Assembly (NCBI GenBank): GCA_009377865.1
Contig: WHTH01000001.1
Coordinates: 62,001-126,000 of the forward strand
Reading direction: 5' to 3'
DNA length: 64,000 nucleotides
Origin: Pseudonocardiaceae bacterium
GTDB lineage: Bacteria; Actinomycetota; Actinomycetes; Mycobacteriales; Pseudonocardiaceae
A model generated the notes under the pieces. The model made no database searches, was not told the origin of the DNA, and saw only the letters and a program-made list of their open reading frames with translations. Each line of letters opens with the position of its first letter. Positions within the stretch are counted from its first letter, which is position 1. The position numbers were made by a program, and so were the translations under genes. This document shows positions 53,858-64,000 of the stretch, one piece after another.

Positions 53858-54319
53858 ATGACTGCGCTTCCGGAGTGGCTCACGATCGGCGAGGTCACCG
53901 CCCGCAGCGGCGTGCCGCACACCTCGCTGCGATTCTACGAAGACCGCAGCCTGATCGTCTCGTACCGCTCCCCCGGCAACCAGCGCCGGTACCGGCGTTC
54001 AGTGCTGCGGCGGCTGGCGTTCATCCGGGCTGCGCAGCGGGTCGGCCTGTCACTGGAGCAGGTCAGCGACGCACTGGCGACACTGCCCGCCGACCACGCG
54101 CCGACACGCCGGGACTGGACGCGGCTGTCGCGCTCCTGGCGCCACGAGCTCGACGCGCGGATCGACGCGCTGATCCGGCTGCGCGACGACCTCGACGGGT
54201 GCATCGGGTGCGGCTGCCTGTCGCTGCAGCGCTGCGCGCTCTACAACCCAGCCGACAAGCAGGCCGTCAACGGCCCCGGCGCCCCGAAGCTGCGGCCGAC
54301 GACGGAGGGTGGCACCTGA
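53858..54319 (+). CDS. soxR: SoxR-type redox-sensing MerR regulator
   Basis: 153 residues. MerR helix-turn-helix: LTIGEVTARSGVPHTSLRFYEDRSLIVSYRSPGNQRRYRR. The [2Fe-2S] cluster Cys are 115, 118, 120 and 126 in CIGCGCLSLQRC, the SoxR spacing. Actinobacterial SoxR usually responds to redox-active compounds and controls a few export or oxidase genes. It lies on the plus strand inside the minus-strand his gene row. TAGCAT ends 6 nt before the ATG (leaderless layout). Confidence 0.93.
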   Translation: MTALPEWLTIGEVTARSGVPHTSLRFYEDRSLIVSYRSPGNQRRYRRSVLRRLAFIRAAQRVGLSLEQVSDALATLPADHAPTRRDWTRLSRSWRHELDARIDALIRLRDDLDGCIGCGCLSLQRCALYNPADKQAVNGPGAPKLRPTTEGGT

Positions 54320-54334
54320 CCGATCCACCCCCGC

Positions 54335-54934
54335 TCAGAGCACGCCCTTGGTCGAGGGTACCCCGCCGGCGCGCGGGTCGGGCTCCACCGCGGCCCGCAG
54401 CGCGCGGGCAAGCGCCTTGTACTGGGCTTCTGTGACGTGGTGGGGGTCGCGGCCGTCGAGCACCCGCAGGTGGACCGCCAGCCGCGCGTGGCAGGCGAGC
54501 GTCTCGAAGACGTGCCGGTTGAGCACCGTCGGGTAGTTCCCGCCGACCACGAACCCGACCAGCGACTCGGGCTCGCCGCGGTGCACACAGTACGGCCGGC
54601 CCGAGACGTCCACCGCGGCATGCGCGAGCGCCTCGTCCATCGGTATCCAGGCGTCCCCGAAGCGCCGGATGCCGGACTTGTCGCCCAGCGCCTCGCGCAG
54701 CGCCTGCCCGAGCACGATCGCGACGTCCTCGACCGTGTGGTGCGCGTCGATGTCGCTGTCCCCGGAGGCACGCACCGCGAGGTCGAACGATGCGTGCTTG
54801 CCCAGCGAGGTGAGCATGTGGTCGAAGAAGGCGACTCCGGTGCTGACCTCGGTGCGGCCGGTGCCGTCGAGGTCGAGCTCGACGAGCACCGAGGATTCCT
54901 TGGTGGACCGCTCCACCCGTGCCGTTCGGCTCAA
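54335..54934 (-). CDS. hisB: Imidazoleglycerol-phosphate dehydratase
   Basis: 199 residues from a TTG with GGAGG and a 7-nt spacer. Metal-binding motifs: [39 protein letters not shown], and the second set [40 protein letters not shown]. Monofunctional form, as usual outside enterobacteria. One base separates it from the hisC stop. Confidence 0.97.
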   Translation of the reverse strand: MSRTARVERSTKESSVLVELDLDGTGRTEVSTGVAFFDHMLTSLGKHASFDLAVRASGDSDIDAHHTVEDVAIVLGQALREALGDKSGIRRFGDAWIPMDEALAHAAVDVSGRPYCVHRGEPESLVGFVVGGNYPTVLNRHVFETLACHARLAVHLRVLDGRDPHHVTEAQYKALARALRAAVEPDPRAGGVPSTKGVL

Positions 54935-54935
54935 T

Positions 54936-57382
<2,447 letters not shown>

Positions 57383-57415
57383 GCTGTCAAGGATATGCCG
57401 TGCGCTCCGCGCCTG

Positions 57416-57453
57416 TGAGTGGCGATGCGAGTCATGGCTCGCATCCCCACTCA
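57416..57453. repeat. Palindromic repeat upstream of hisD, family D
   Basis: Arms tgagtggcgatgcgagtc (57416-57433) and ggctcgcatccccactca (57436-57453) pair at 16 of 18 positions. It lies 34 bp before hisD and 73 bp before the divergent carboxypeptidase gene, so it is not a shared terminator. Only one copy was seen in the window. Confidence 0.7.
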
Positions 57454-57525
57454 TGAGGGTCGGTTGCCCCGGGCAGGGCACGTCCTCCACTATGTGTCAC
57501 CAGGTGTGAACGAAGGGGAGCCTGG

Positions 57526-58761
57526 ATGCCGCGTCACCGTCGCACGATCGTGTTCCTGCTGCTCATGGTCGGGGTGCTGGTGCTGGCGCCCGTCGCCACC
57601 GCGGCGCCGCCCGAGCCCGATGATCCGGCTGCCCCGTACCGTGCCGAGGGGCTCGGGTCGCCCGCCGAGCGTTCCGAGGTTGCGCGCAGCGGCGTCGACG
57701 TGCTCGGCGGCGGGCGCAACCATTTGGAGGTCCGGGCGAGCGACGCGGAAGCCGCCGGGCTGCGGGCCCGCGGGCTCGAACTGCTGCCGCTGCCGGAGCT
57801 GCCGCTACCGCGCAATCCCTTCGCCGGGCAGTTCCCACCCGGCTACACCGGCTACCACACCTACGACGAGCTGCTCGCCGAGCTCGACTCGCTCGCCGCA
57901 GCGCACCCCGACCGTGTCGCGGCGTCGAGCTACGGGGAATCGTTCGAAGGCCGCGAGCTGCCGCTGGTCAAGGTCAGCGACAACGTCGCCGTCGACGAGG
58001 CCGAGCCGGAGGTGCTGTTCACCTGCAACCAGCACGCCCGCGAGCACCTCACCGCCGAGATGTGCCTGCGCATCGTCGAGCGGCTCGCCGCGGATCCGCA
58101 GCTCGTCGATGATCGCGAGGTCTGGGTGATGCCGATGACCAACCCGGACGGCGCCGAGCACGACATCGCCAGCGGGGCCTTCGCGCTGTGGCGCAAGAAC
58201 CGCCAGCCCAACGAGGGCACCCCCGAGGTCGGGACCGACCTCAATCGCAACTGGGGCACCGAGTGGGGCTGCTGCGACGGCTCGAGCGGCGACCCGGGCA
58301 ACGACACGTACCGGGGTGCGGCGCCGTTCTCCGCGCCGGAGACCGCGCAGCTCCGCGACTGGGTCGACGGCCGGGTGATCGGTGGCGAGCAGCAGATCAC
58401 CGCGCACATCGACTGGCACACCTTCTCCGAGCTGGTGCTCTGGCCCTACGGCTACACCGAGTCCGACACCGCGCCGGGCCTCGACGCCGACGACGCCGCA
58501 ACCTTCCGGGAACTGGGCGAGGCCATGGCCGACACCAACGGCTACACCCCCCAGCAGTCCAGCGACCTCTACATCACCGACGGCGGCGTCAACGACTGGA
58601 TGTGGGCCGAGCACGACGTCTGGTCGTTCACCTTCGAGATGTACCCGGAGAGCCAAGCCGAAGGCGGGTTCTACCCCCCGGACTCGGTGATCGAGCGCGA
58701 GACCGCCCGCAACGACGACGCCGTCGACCTGCTGCTACAGCGCGCCGCCGACCTTCCGTGA
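57526..58761 (+). CDS. Secreted M14 zinc carboxypeptidase
   Basis: 411 residues. The signal peptide is MPRHRRTIVFLLLMVGVLVLAPVATA, with likely cleavage after TAA. A propeptide-like region (30-105) precedes the M14 domain. Zinc ligands: His170 and Glu173 in NQHAREHLTAE, and His298 in HIDWHTFSEL. The catalytic Glu371 is in WSFTFEMYP. Asn/Arg substrate residues lie in TDLNRNWGTEWGCC. Metallocarboxypeptidase that trims C-terminal residues outside the cell. Ribosome site GGGGAG precedes the ATG. Confidence 0.93.
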   Translation: MPRHRRTIVFLLLMVGVLVLAPVATAAPPEPDDPAAPYRAEGLGSPAERSEVARSGVDVLGGGRNHLEVRASDAEAAGLRARGLELLPLPELPLPRNPFAGQFPPGYTGYHTYDELLAELDSLAAAHPDRVAASSYGESFEGRELPLVKVSDNVAVDEAEPEVLFTCNQHAREHLTAEMCLRIVERLAADPQLVDDREVWVMPMTNPDGAEHDIASGAFALWRKNRQPNEGTPEVGTDLNRNWGTEWGCCDGSSGDPGNDTYRGAAPFSAPETAQLRDWVDGRVIGGEQQITAHIDWHTFSELVLWPYGYTESDTAPGLDADDAATFRELGEAMADTNGYTPQQSSDLYITDGGVNDWMWAEHDVWSFTFEMYPESQAEGGFYPPDSVIERETARNDDAVDLLLQRAADLP

Positions 58762-58798
58762 GCGTTTTTCGGTGCTATAGCACCGAAAAACGCTCACG
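58757..58798. terminator. Perfect 42-bp palindrome, shared terminator (family E)
   Basis: cgtgagcgtttttcggtgct and its exact complement agcaccgaaaaacgctcacg, joined by TA, form a perfect 42-bp palindrome. The TGA in the left end stops the carboxypeptidase gene (58759-58761), and the TGA in the right end stops nadC on the minus strand (58794-58796). The stem gives a T-run on both strands, a strong bidirectional terminator. Confidence 0.88.
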
Positions 58799-59663
58799 AG
58801 GACCGTAGGTCCAGGCCCAGGTCGAGGGCGGGGGCGGAGTGGGTCAGTGCGCCGACGGCGAGGTAGTCCACGCCGGCCGCGGCGTAGTCGCACGCGGTGT
58901 CGAGGGTCAGCCCGCCGGAGGCCTCCAGCTCGGTTCCGGTCCCCCGCGCTCGCGCGGCGGCCTCGGCGCATTGCTCGGGCGAGAAGTTGTCGAGCAACAC
59001 CAGCGACACCCCGGCGGCGAGGGCCTCATCGAGCTCGCCGAGAGTGTCGACCTCCACCTCGCAGGGCAGCTGCGGGGCGTGTGCGCGGACCGCGGCGATC
59101 GCCGCGTCGATCGAGCCCGCTGCCCGGACGTGGTTGTCCTTGACCAGCACCGCGTCGCCGAGCCCCATCCGGTGGTTGACCCCGCCCCCGCAGCGCACCG
59201 CGTACTTCTGCAGCGCGCGGATCCCGGGCAACGTCTTGCGCGAGTCACGGATCCGGCAGCCGGTACCGGCCACCGCCTGCACCCAGGCGGCCGTGGCGGT
59301 GGCGACTCCGGACAGGTGGCACAGCAGGTTCAGCGCGGTGCGCTCGGCGGTGAGCAGGCCGCGGGTGGGGGCTCGCAGGCCCAGCGCCACCTCGCCGGCA
59401 GCGAGCACATCACCGTCGGAGCGCCGGGAAGTCACCTGGTAGCCATCGCGACCGAGTACCGCGTCGAGCACGGCCAGCGCGACCGGCACCCCCGCCAGCG
59501 TGCCCGCCCGGCGCGGGCTGATAGTCGCCGCCGAGACCGCGCCGACGGGCACGCAAGCAGCAGTGGTGGCATCGGGCCCGTACCGCAGGTCCTCGTCCAG
59601 TGCGGTCCGCACCACCCGCTCGACCTCGCCGGCATCGAGCCCGGCGGTGACCAGCGCCGTCAT
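58794..59663 (-). CDS. nadC: Quinolinate phosphoribosyltransferase
   Basis: 289 residues. Typical stretches: RRAGTLAGVPVALAVLDAV, AERTALNLLCHLSGVATATAAWV, RDSRKTLPGIRALQKYAVRCGGGVNHRMGLGDAVLVKDNHV, EVEVDTLGELDEAL and LLDNFSPEQ. Converts quinolinate to NaMN. The ATG overlaps the nadB stop. Confidence 0.97.
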   Translation of the reverse strand: MTALVTAGLDAGEVERVVRTALDEDLRYGPDATTAACVPVGAVSAATISPRRAGTLAGVPVALAVLDAVLGRDGYQVTSRRSDGDVLAAGEVALGLRAPTRGLLTAERTALNLLCHLSGVATATAAWVQAVAGTGCRIRDSRKTLPGIRALQKYAVRCGGGVNHRMGLGDAVLVKDNHVRAAGSIDAAIAAVRAHAPQLPCEVEVDTLGELDEALAAGVSLVLLDNFSPEQCAEAAARARGTGTELEASGGLTLDTACDYAAAGVDYLAVGALTHSAPALDLGLDLRSS

Positions 59664-61258
59664 GCGACCACCGCCGTGGCGGGCTCGTCGAGCACCGGCC
59701 GTCCGGCAGCATCGAGCACGACCGTGCTGCTGCGCCGCCACCGCTTCGCGCTGCCCTGGTGGTCGGTGCGCACATGGCAGCCGCGCGTCTCGGTGCGGGC
59801 CGTGGCAGCGCACAGCAGCGCCGCGGCGACCACGGTCAGCGCGGCGTCCTCGGCGTCGGCGACGCCGCGGATATGCCGTTGCGGTGCACCTGCGACGAGC
59901 GCGGCGGCGGACTCGAGCCCGGCCGTGTCGCGCCCGATGCCCGCATGGGCGCTCATCGCCCGTTGCAGGTCGTCGCGGTCGAGCGCCGGCTGCGATGTGG
60001 CGAGCGCCCGGGGTGGCCCGGGTGGTGACGTGACGGCCTGGTCACGAGCTACCGCCGTGGCCGCCGCCGTGCCGACGACCAGGCCCTCGAGCAGGCTGTT
60101 GGAGGCCAGCCGGTTGGCGCCGTGCAGGCCGGTACGGGCGACCTCGCCGGCCGCGTAGAGCCCCGGGACCGTGGTGCGACCGCTGGTGTCGGTGCGCACC
60201 CCGCCGCAGTGGTAATGCGCTGCCGGGGTGACCGGGATCGGATCGGTCGCGGGGTCGATACCCGCGGCCGCGCAGGCTGCCCACACGGTGGGAAACCGCC
60301 GGGCGAACCCGCTGATCCCGGTGGCGTCGAGCAGCACGTGATCGGTGGCGGTCGCGGCCATCCGCCGCGTGATCGCGGCAGCCACGACGTCGCGGGGCGC
60401 GAGATCACCGAGCGGGTGCACGCCTGTCGTCACCGGCGCACCGTTGACGTCGAGCAGCACCGCGCCCTCGCCGCGGACTGCCTCGGTCACCAGCGGGCGC
60501 CGGCCGCGCGATCCCGGGCCGCCGTGGAGCACGGTGGGGTGGAACTGCACGAACTCCAGGTCCGAGGCGGCCGCCCCGGCTCGCAACGCCAGCGCCAGGC
60601 CGTCACCGGTGGCCACCTCCGGATTGGTGGTCGCGGTGTAGAGCTGGCCGAGCCCGCCGGTGGCGAGCAACACTGCACGGGCGGGCAGCACAGCGGACTC
60701 CCCGTCCGCGCCCAGCAGCGCGATCCCGGCGACCGCGCCCGCGTCGTCGCGCAGCACCTCGGTGACGACCGTGCGCTCCAGCACCGGTATGCCGGCTGCG
60801 GTCGCCGCCAGCGCACGCTGCACCTCGGCACCGGTGGCATCGCCGCCGGAGTGGATGATCCGCAGCGCCGTGTGCCCGCCCTCGCGGGTGAGTTCAGGTG
60901 CGCCGTCGGGCCCCGCGTCGAACACCGCGCCGCGCTCGCGCAGCGCGGCGACCGCAGCGGGCCCGGCGGCCAGGATCTCGCGCACCGCGATCTCGTCGCA
61001 CAACCCCGCGCCGGCGACCATCGTGTCCCTGATGTGGGCCGCCACGCTGTCGCCGGTGCCGGGGAGGACCACGGCCACTCCCCCCTGCGCCCAGCGCGTG
61101 TTGCCGTCGTCGATGGCGGCCTTGGTCACCACGACCACCCGCAACCCGAGCTCACGGGCCCGCAGCGCCGCGGACAGTCCGGCCACGCCGGTACCCACGA
61201 CGACGAGATCGGCGCTGATGCTCGACCCTGCAAGCAGGTCTTCGGCCGGCGAGATCAC
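59660..61258 (-). CDS. nadB: L-aspartate oxidase
   Basis: 532 residues. FAD motif [30 protein letters not shown]. Active-site stretches: [37 protein letters not shown] and [50 protein letters not shown]. Supplies iminoaspartate to NadA. Overlaps nadA and nadC by four bases. Confidence 0.97.
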   Translation of the reverse strand: MISPAEDLLAGSSISADLVVVGTGVAGLSAALRARELGLRVVVVTKAAIDDGNTRWAQGGVAVVLPGTGDSVAAHIRDTMVAGAGLCDEIAVREILAAGPAAVAALRERGAVFDAGPDGAPELTREGGHTALRIIHSGGDATGAEVQRALAATAAGIPVLERTVVTEVLRDDAGAVAGIALLGADGESAVLPARAVLLATGGLGQLYTATTNPEVATGDGLALALRAGAAASDLEFVQFHPTVLHGGPGSRGRRPLVTEAVRGEGAVLLDVNGAPVTTGVHPLGDLAPRDVVAAAITRRMAATATDHVLLDATGISGFARRFPTVWAACAAAGIDPATDPIPVTPAAHYHCGGVRTDTSGRTTVPGLYAAGEVARTGLHGANRLASNSLLEGLVVGTAAATAVARDQAVTSPPGPPRALATSQPALDRDDLQRAMSAHAGIGRDTAGLESAAALVAGAPQRHIRGVADAEDAALTVVAAALLCAATARTETRGCHVRTDHQGSAKRWRRSSTVVLDAAGRPVLDEPATAVVA

Positions 61259-62271
61259 TCGCCACCGCCGGGCCTGCCGACGGCGACCATCCGCTGCACC
61301 GCGCCGCGGGCACGCGCTGCGACGGCGGGGTCGACGTCGACCTCGTCAGCGCCGTCGCGCAGGCAGCGCAGCAACGCAGCCGGAGTGATCATCTTCATGT
61401 ACCGGCAGGACGCCCGCTCGTTGACCGCGCGGAAGTCCACGTCCGGAGCGGCCCGGCGCAGCTGGTGCAGCATCCCGACCTCGGTGGCCACCAGGACCTG
61501 GCTGGCGCCGGTGTCGCGCGCCGCGTCGAGCATCCCCCCGGTGGATAGGATCTTGACCCGGTCGGCGGGCACCGCACCCTCACCCGCGAGGTACAAGGCG
61601 CTCGTGGCGCAGCCGCACTCGGGGTGGATGAACAGCTCGGCGTCCGGAGAGCCTGCCGCTTTGGCAGCCAGCTCGGGTCCGTTGATGCCGGCGTGGACGT
61701 GGCACTCCCCCGCCCACACGTGCAGGTTGCGCCGCCCGGTGAGGCGTTGCACGTGCGCCCCGAGGAACTGGTCGGGCAGGAAGAGCACCTCGCGATCGGC
61801 GGGGATCGACTCGACGACCTCGACGGCGTTCGACGAGGTGCAGCAGATGTCGGTCTCTGCCTTCACTTCGGCTGTGGTGTTGACGTAGGACACCACGACC
61901 GCGCCCGGGTGATCGGCCTTCCAGGCGCGCAGCTGCTCGGCGTCGATGGAATCGGCCAGCGAGCAGCCCGCGCGCTCGTCGGGGATGAGCACGGTCTTGT
62001 CCGGTGCCAGGATCTTCGCGGTCTCGGCCATGAAGTGCACGCCACAGAACACGATGGTGCGCGCTGCGGAGTCCGCGGCGATGCGAGACAGCGCCAGCGA
62101 GTCCCCGACGTGGTCGGCGACGTCCTGGATCTCGGGCACCTGGTAGTTGTGCGCGAGCAGCACGGCATCGCGACGGTGCGCCAGCGCGCGCACCTCGTCA
62201 CGCCAGTCCTGATCCGCCTCGATCCCGACGTAGCCCGTCTCGGTCCGCTCAAGTGCAGCTGTAGCGGCCAT
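61255..62271 (-). CDS. nadA: Quinolinate synthase
   Basis: 338 residues from ATG 62271 with GGAGG upstream. Condenses iminoaspartate with DHAP at a [4Fe-4S] cluster. Cluster Cys are in [26 protein letters not shown], in [13 protein letters not shown] and in [37 protein letters not shown] is the usual start region. First gene of nadABC, under NrtR control by location. Confidence 0.97.
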   Translation of the reverse strand: MAATAALERTETGYVGIEADQDWRDEVRALAHRRDAVLLAHNYQVPEIQDVADHVGDSLALSRIAADSAARTIVFCGVHFMAETAKILAPDKTVLIPDERAGCSLADSIDAEQLRAWKADHPGAVVVSYVNTTAEVKAETDICCTSSNAVEVVESIPADREVLFLPDQFLGAHVQRLTGRRNLHVWAGECHVHAGINGPELAAKAAGSPDAELFIHPECGCATSALYLAGEGAVPADRVKILSTGGMLDAARDTGASQVLVATEVGMLHQLRRAAPDVDFRAVNERASCRYMKMITPAALLRCLRDGADEVDVDPAVAARARGAVQRMVAVGRPGGGE

Positions 62272-62296
62272 CTCGCCTCCCGTGAACCCCCGTCGT

Positions 62297-62321
62297 TGTT
62301 TTCGCCTTATAATCGAAAACA
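62297..62321. promoter_or_regulatory. NrtR operator between nadA and nrtR
   Basis: TGTTTTCG-ccttataat-CGAAAACA is a perfect 25-bp dyad. Its centre holds TATAAT (62308-62313), which ends 7 nt before the nrtR ATG; on the minus strand TATAAG is the likely nadA -10. One site can therefore shut both promoters. Confidence 0.85.
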
Positions 62322-63133
62322 TGCTCGATGGTAACAGTCCCACCGGCGTCGCGGTGCATGAAGTGCTCGCCGCGGTGCTGCAGGTACGGGGCGGGCAGCT
62401 GCAGGTGCTGTTGTGGCAGCGCGCCTTCGCGCCCGACGCCGGCCGCTGGGCACTTCCCGGTGGCCGGCTGGGCGACACCGAGGACGTGCAGGATTCGGTG
62501 TTGCGCCAACTCGCCGAGAAGGTCGACGTCCGCGAGGTCGCCCACATCGAGCAGCTCGCGACCTTCAGCGCGCCGGCCCGCACACCGGGCGCCCGCACCG
62601 TGGCCACCGCATTCGTCGGCCTGGTGCCCTGCGACGCGGACCCGATGCTGCCCGCCGACACCGCCTGGCACCCGGTCAGCAGCGTCGTCGGGGAGCACGG
62701 CGAAGGTTGCCCCCACACCGCCTTCGACCACGGCACGATCGTGCTGCGGGCGCGCGTCCGGCTTCGGGCCAAACTCTCCTACACCAATGTCGGGTTCGCG
62801 CTGGCGCCCGCGGAGTTCACCGTGTCGACGCTGCGCCGGCTCTATGCGGCGGCGCTGGGGCACCGGGTGTCGGCGACGAACCTGCAGCGGGTACTGGCCC
62901 GCCGCGGGGTGCTGCAACCCACCGGCGGCACAGTGGCATCCGGCCCGTCAGGTGGGCGGCCCGGTGCGCTGTACCGCTTCGCGGAGCGCGGTATCCGGGT
63001 GACCGACCCGTTCGCGGTGTTCCGGCCACCGGGCGCCCCGGGCAGCGAGGCAGTGGACAGGGAGGCAGTGGACGCTGACGCGGCGGACACTGATGGACCT
63101 GGCAATGCGGCGAACGGCCTCGCGCCGTCGTAA
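62321..63133 (+). CDS. nrtR: NrtR-type NAD-metabolism regulator (Nudix + winged helix)
   Basis: 270 residues from ATG 62321; a GTG at 62282 would place the operator inside the gene. The Nudix domain (8-140) has a degenerate box: [22 protein letters not shown], where the catalytic REUxEE is changed to RQLAEK, fitting a ligand-sensing rather than hydrolytic role. The C-terminal winged helix ([37 protein letters not shown]) binds DNA. NrtR proteins sense ADP-ribose and repress NAD synthesis genes. Leaderless transcript likely. The tail after about 240 is Ala/Asp-rich. Confidence 0.93.
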   Translation: MLDGNSPTGVAVHEVLAAVLQVRGGQLQVLLWQRAFAPDAGRWALPGGRLGDTEDVQDSVLRQLAEKVDVREVAHIEQLATFSAPARTPGARTVATAFVGLVPCDADPMLPADTAWHPVSSVVGEHGEGCPHTAFDHGTIVLRARVRLRAKLSYTNVGFALAPAEFTVSTLRRLYAAALGHRVSATNLQRVLARRGVLQPTGGTVASGPSGGRPGALYRFAERGIRVTDPFAVFRPPGAPGSEAVDREAVDADAADTDGPGNAANGLAPS

Positions 63134-63142
63134 GTTGGATGT

Positions 63143-63826
63143 GTGGCCGAGAACCTCCCGCTGTTCCCGTTGGGCGCGGTGCTGCTACCCGGCGCGTCGC
63201 TGCCACTGCACATCTTCGAGCCGCGCTACCGGCAGCTGACCGTCGACCTGGTGACCGGGGCGGTCCCGGAGCGCAGCTTCGGGGTGATCGCGACGAAGCA
63301 GGGGGGCACCGGCGACAGCGCCGACATCGAGCCAATCCATGACATCGGGTGCACAGCGGTGCTGCGCGAGGCGCGCCGGCTGCCCGACGGCCGCTTCGAC
63401 ATCGTCACGCGGGGCGACCGGCGGTTTCGGTTGCTCGACATCGATGACACCGCGTCCTGCCCCTACCTCATGGGCAGTGTCGAGTGGATACCCGACGACG
63501 AACCTGCCGACGAGCAGCGCATGCTGCTGCCGATGCTGGCCAAGTCGGCGCGCGAGGCCCACAAGCAGTACTGCTCGGCGGCGTGGCGCGACGAAGACTG
63601 GAACGAGCCGGAGGCTTCGGTGGAGTTCGCGGCGCTGCCCCACCTGCTGGCATCGGACTGCCTGCTCACCCTGGAGGATCGTCAGGTGTTGCTCGAGGAG
63701 CGCAACCCCGTCCACCGGCTCCGGCTGATTCGCACGCTGCTGCTCCGTGAGGCCGGCTTCCTGCAGCAGCTTCGCGCGGTGCCGAGACCGCTGAGCGAGT
63801 TCGGCATCGAGACCACCCGCAACTAG
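63143..63826 (+). CDS. LON substrate-binding domain protein
   Basis: 227 residues. Only the LON N-terminal (substrate-binding) domain is present, without ATPase or protease: LPLFPLGAVLLPGASLPLHIFEPRYRQL, ERSFGVIATKQGG, IGCTAVLREARRLPDGRFDIVTRGDRRFRLLDI. Such stand-alone LON-like proteins are widespread and of unknown role. TAAGTT ends 6 nt before GTG 63143; the TAA is also the nrtR stop. Confidence 0.9.
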   Translation: MAENLPLFPLGAVLLPGASLPLHIFEPRYRQLTVDLVTGAVPERSFGVIATKQGGTGDSADIEPIHDIGCTAVLREARRLPDGRFDIVTRGDRRFRLLDIDDTASCPYLMGSVEWIPDDEPADEQRMLLPMLAKSAREAHKQYCSAAWRDEDWNEPEASVEFAALPHLLASDCLLTLEDRQVLLEERNPVHRLRLIRTLLLREAGFLQQLRAVPRPLSEFGIETTRN

Positions 63827-63883
63827 CTGGCTGGAACCGGTCCGGCGTCCGCGCCGCAGACAGTTCTCTGATAATCTGACTGC

Positions 63884-64000
63884 ATGCGTGAGGTGTCTGC
63901 GACCGAGGCGAGTCGCAACTTCTCAGCCGTGCTCGATTCCGCCGAGCAGGGGGAGACGATCCTGGTGACCCGGGGGGGCGAGCCGGTGGCCACGATCGCG
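63884..64000 (+). CDS. Phd/YefM-type antitoxin, truncated by window edge
   Basis: 39 codons visible: MREVSATEASRNFSAVLDSA, then EQGETILVTRGGEPVATIA. This is the Phd/YefM DNA-binding N-terminus. TAATCT ends 6 nt before the ATG. A toxin gene is expected just beyond the right edge (a PIN-domain or Doc/RelE type cannot be told). Confidence 0.85.
   Translation, partial: MREVSATEASRNFSAVLDSAEQGETILVTRGGEPVATIA

Overview
The window is GC-rich actinobacterial chromosome. It carries a PriA-type HisA/TrpF enzyme, a CoaE-GrpB fusion, a RpsA of actinobacterial length, the DUF4350-MoxR-DUF58-SpoIIM-RDD cluster and an NrtR-nadABC unit. Gene style and neighbourhoods fit the family Pseudonocardiaceae best, which is an inference. 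Nearly all of it is housekeeping sequence. I see no insertion sequence, prophage, CRISPR array or rRNA.

Layout. 1-2825 (minus strand) is a lasso peptide cluster cut by the left edge: a 36-residue precursor, cyclase, RRE protein, leader peptidase and the start of an ABC transporter. The precursor core is citrulassin-like (FLRRNGNDRLLLSKN). An AT-richer spacer follows (2826-3251). 3252-13018 holds small membrane proteins, the DUF4129/DUF4350/MoxR/DUF58/SpoIIM/RDD membrane cluster and a GT87-type mannosyltransferase. 13024-14147 is terC with a yybP-ykoY manganese riboswitch in its leader. 14351-21012 holds an ABM protein, a GlxA regulator with a lipase-like hydrolase, an SDR-queA pair and a two-component system. 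21107-31970 contains uvrB, coaE, rpsA, polA and accessory enzymes. 32003-37530 is a branched-chain amino-acid-type ABC transporter and its binding protein. Then come tRNA-Leu(CAA), a VapBC pair, tesB, pyk, and trpE-trpC-trpB-trpA-lgt. A TetR-controlled ABC exporter (48765-50943) faces the his genes (50983-57382), which are interrupted by an opposing soxR. A secreted M14 carboxypeptidase faces nadCBA. nrtR, a LON-domain protein and a truncated Phd antitoxin close the window.

How the parts work together. The lasso genes make, cyclise and export one peptide. PriA can serve both the his and trp pathways, and no trpF is seen. NrtR and nadABC share one palindromic operator lying over both -10 regions. 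The TetR protein probably acts at a dyad overlapping a near-consensus promoter of its own operon.

Two window-wide patterns stand out. First, at least twelve genes have a TANNNT box ending 6-8 nt before the start codon, the layout of leaderless transcripts. Second, several unrelated families of long palindromes sit at gene ends. In two convergent pairs the palindrome itself supplies both stop codons, and one family has expanded inside the queA reading frame.
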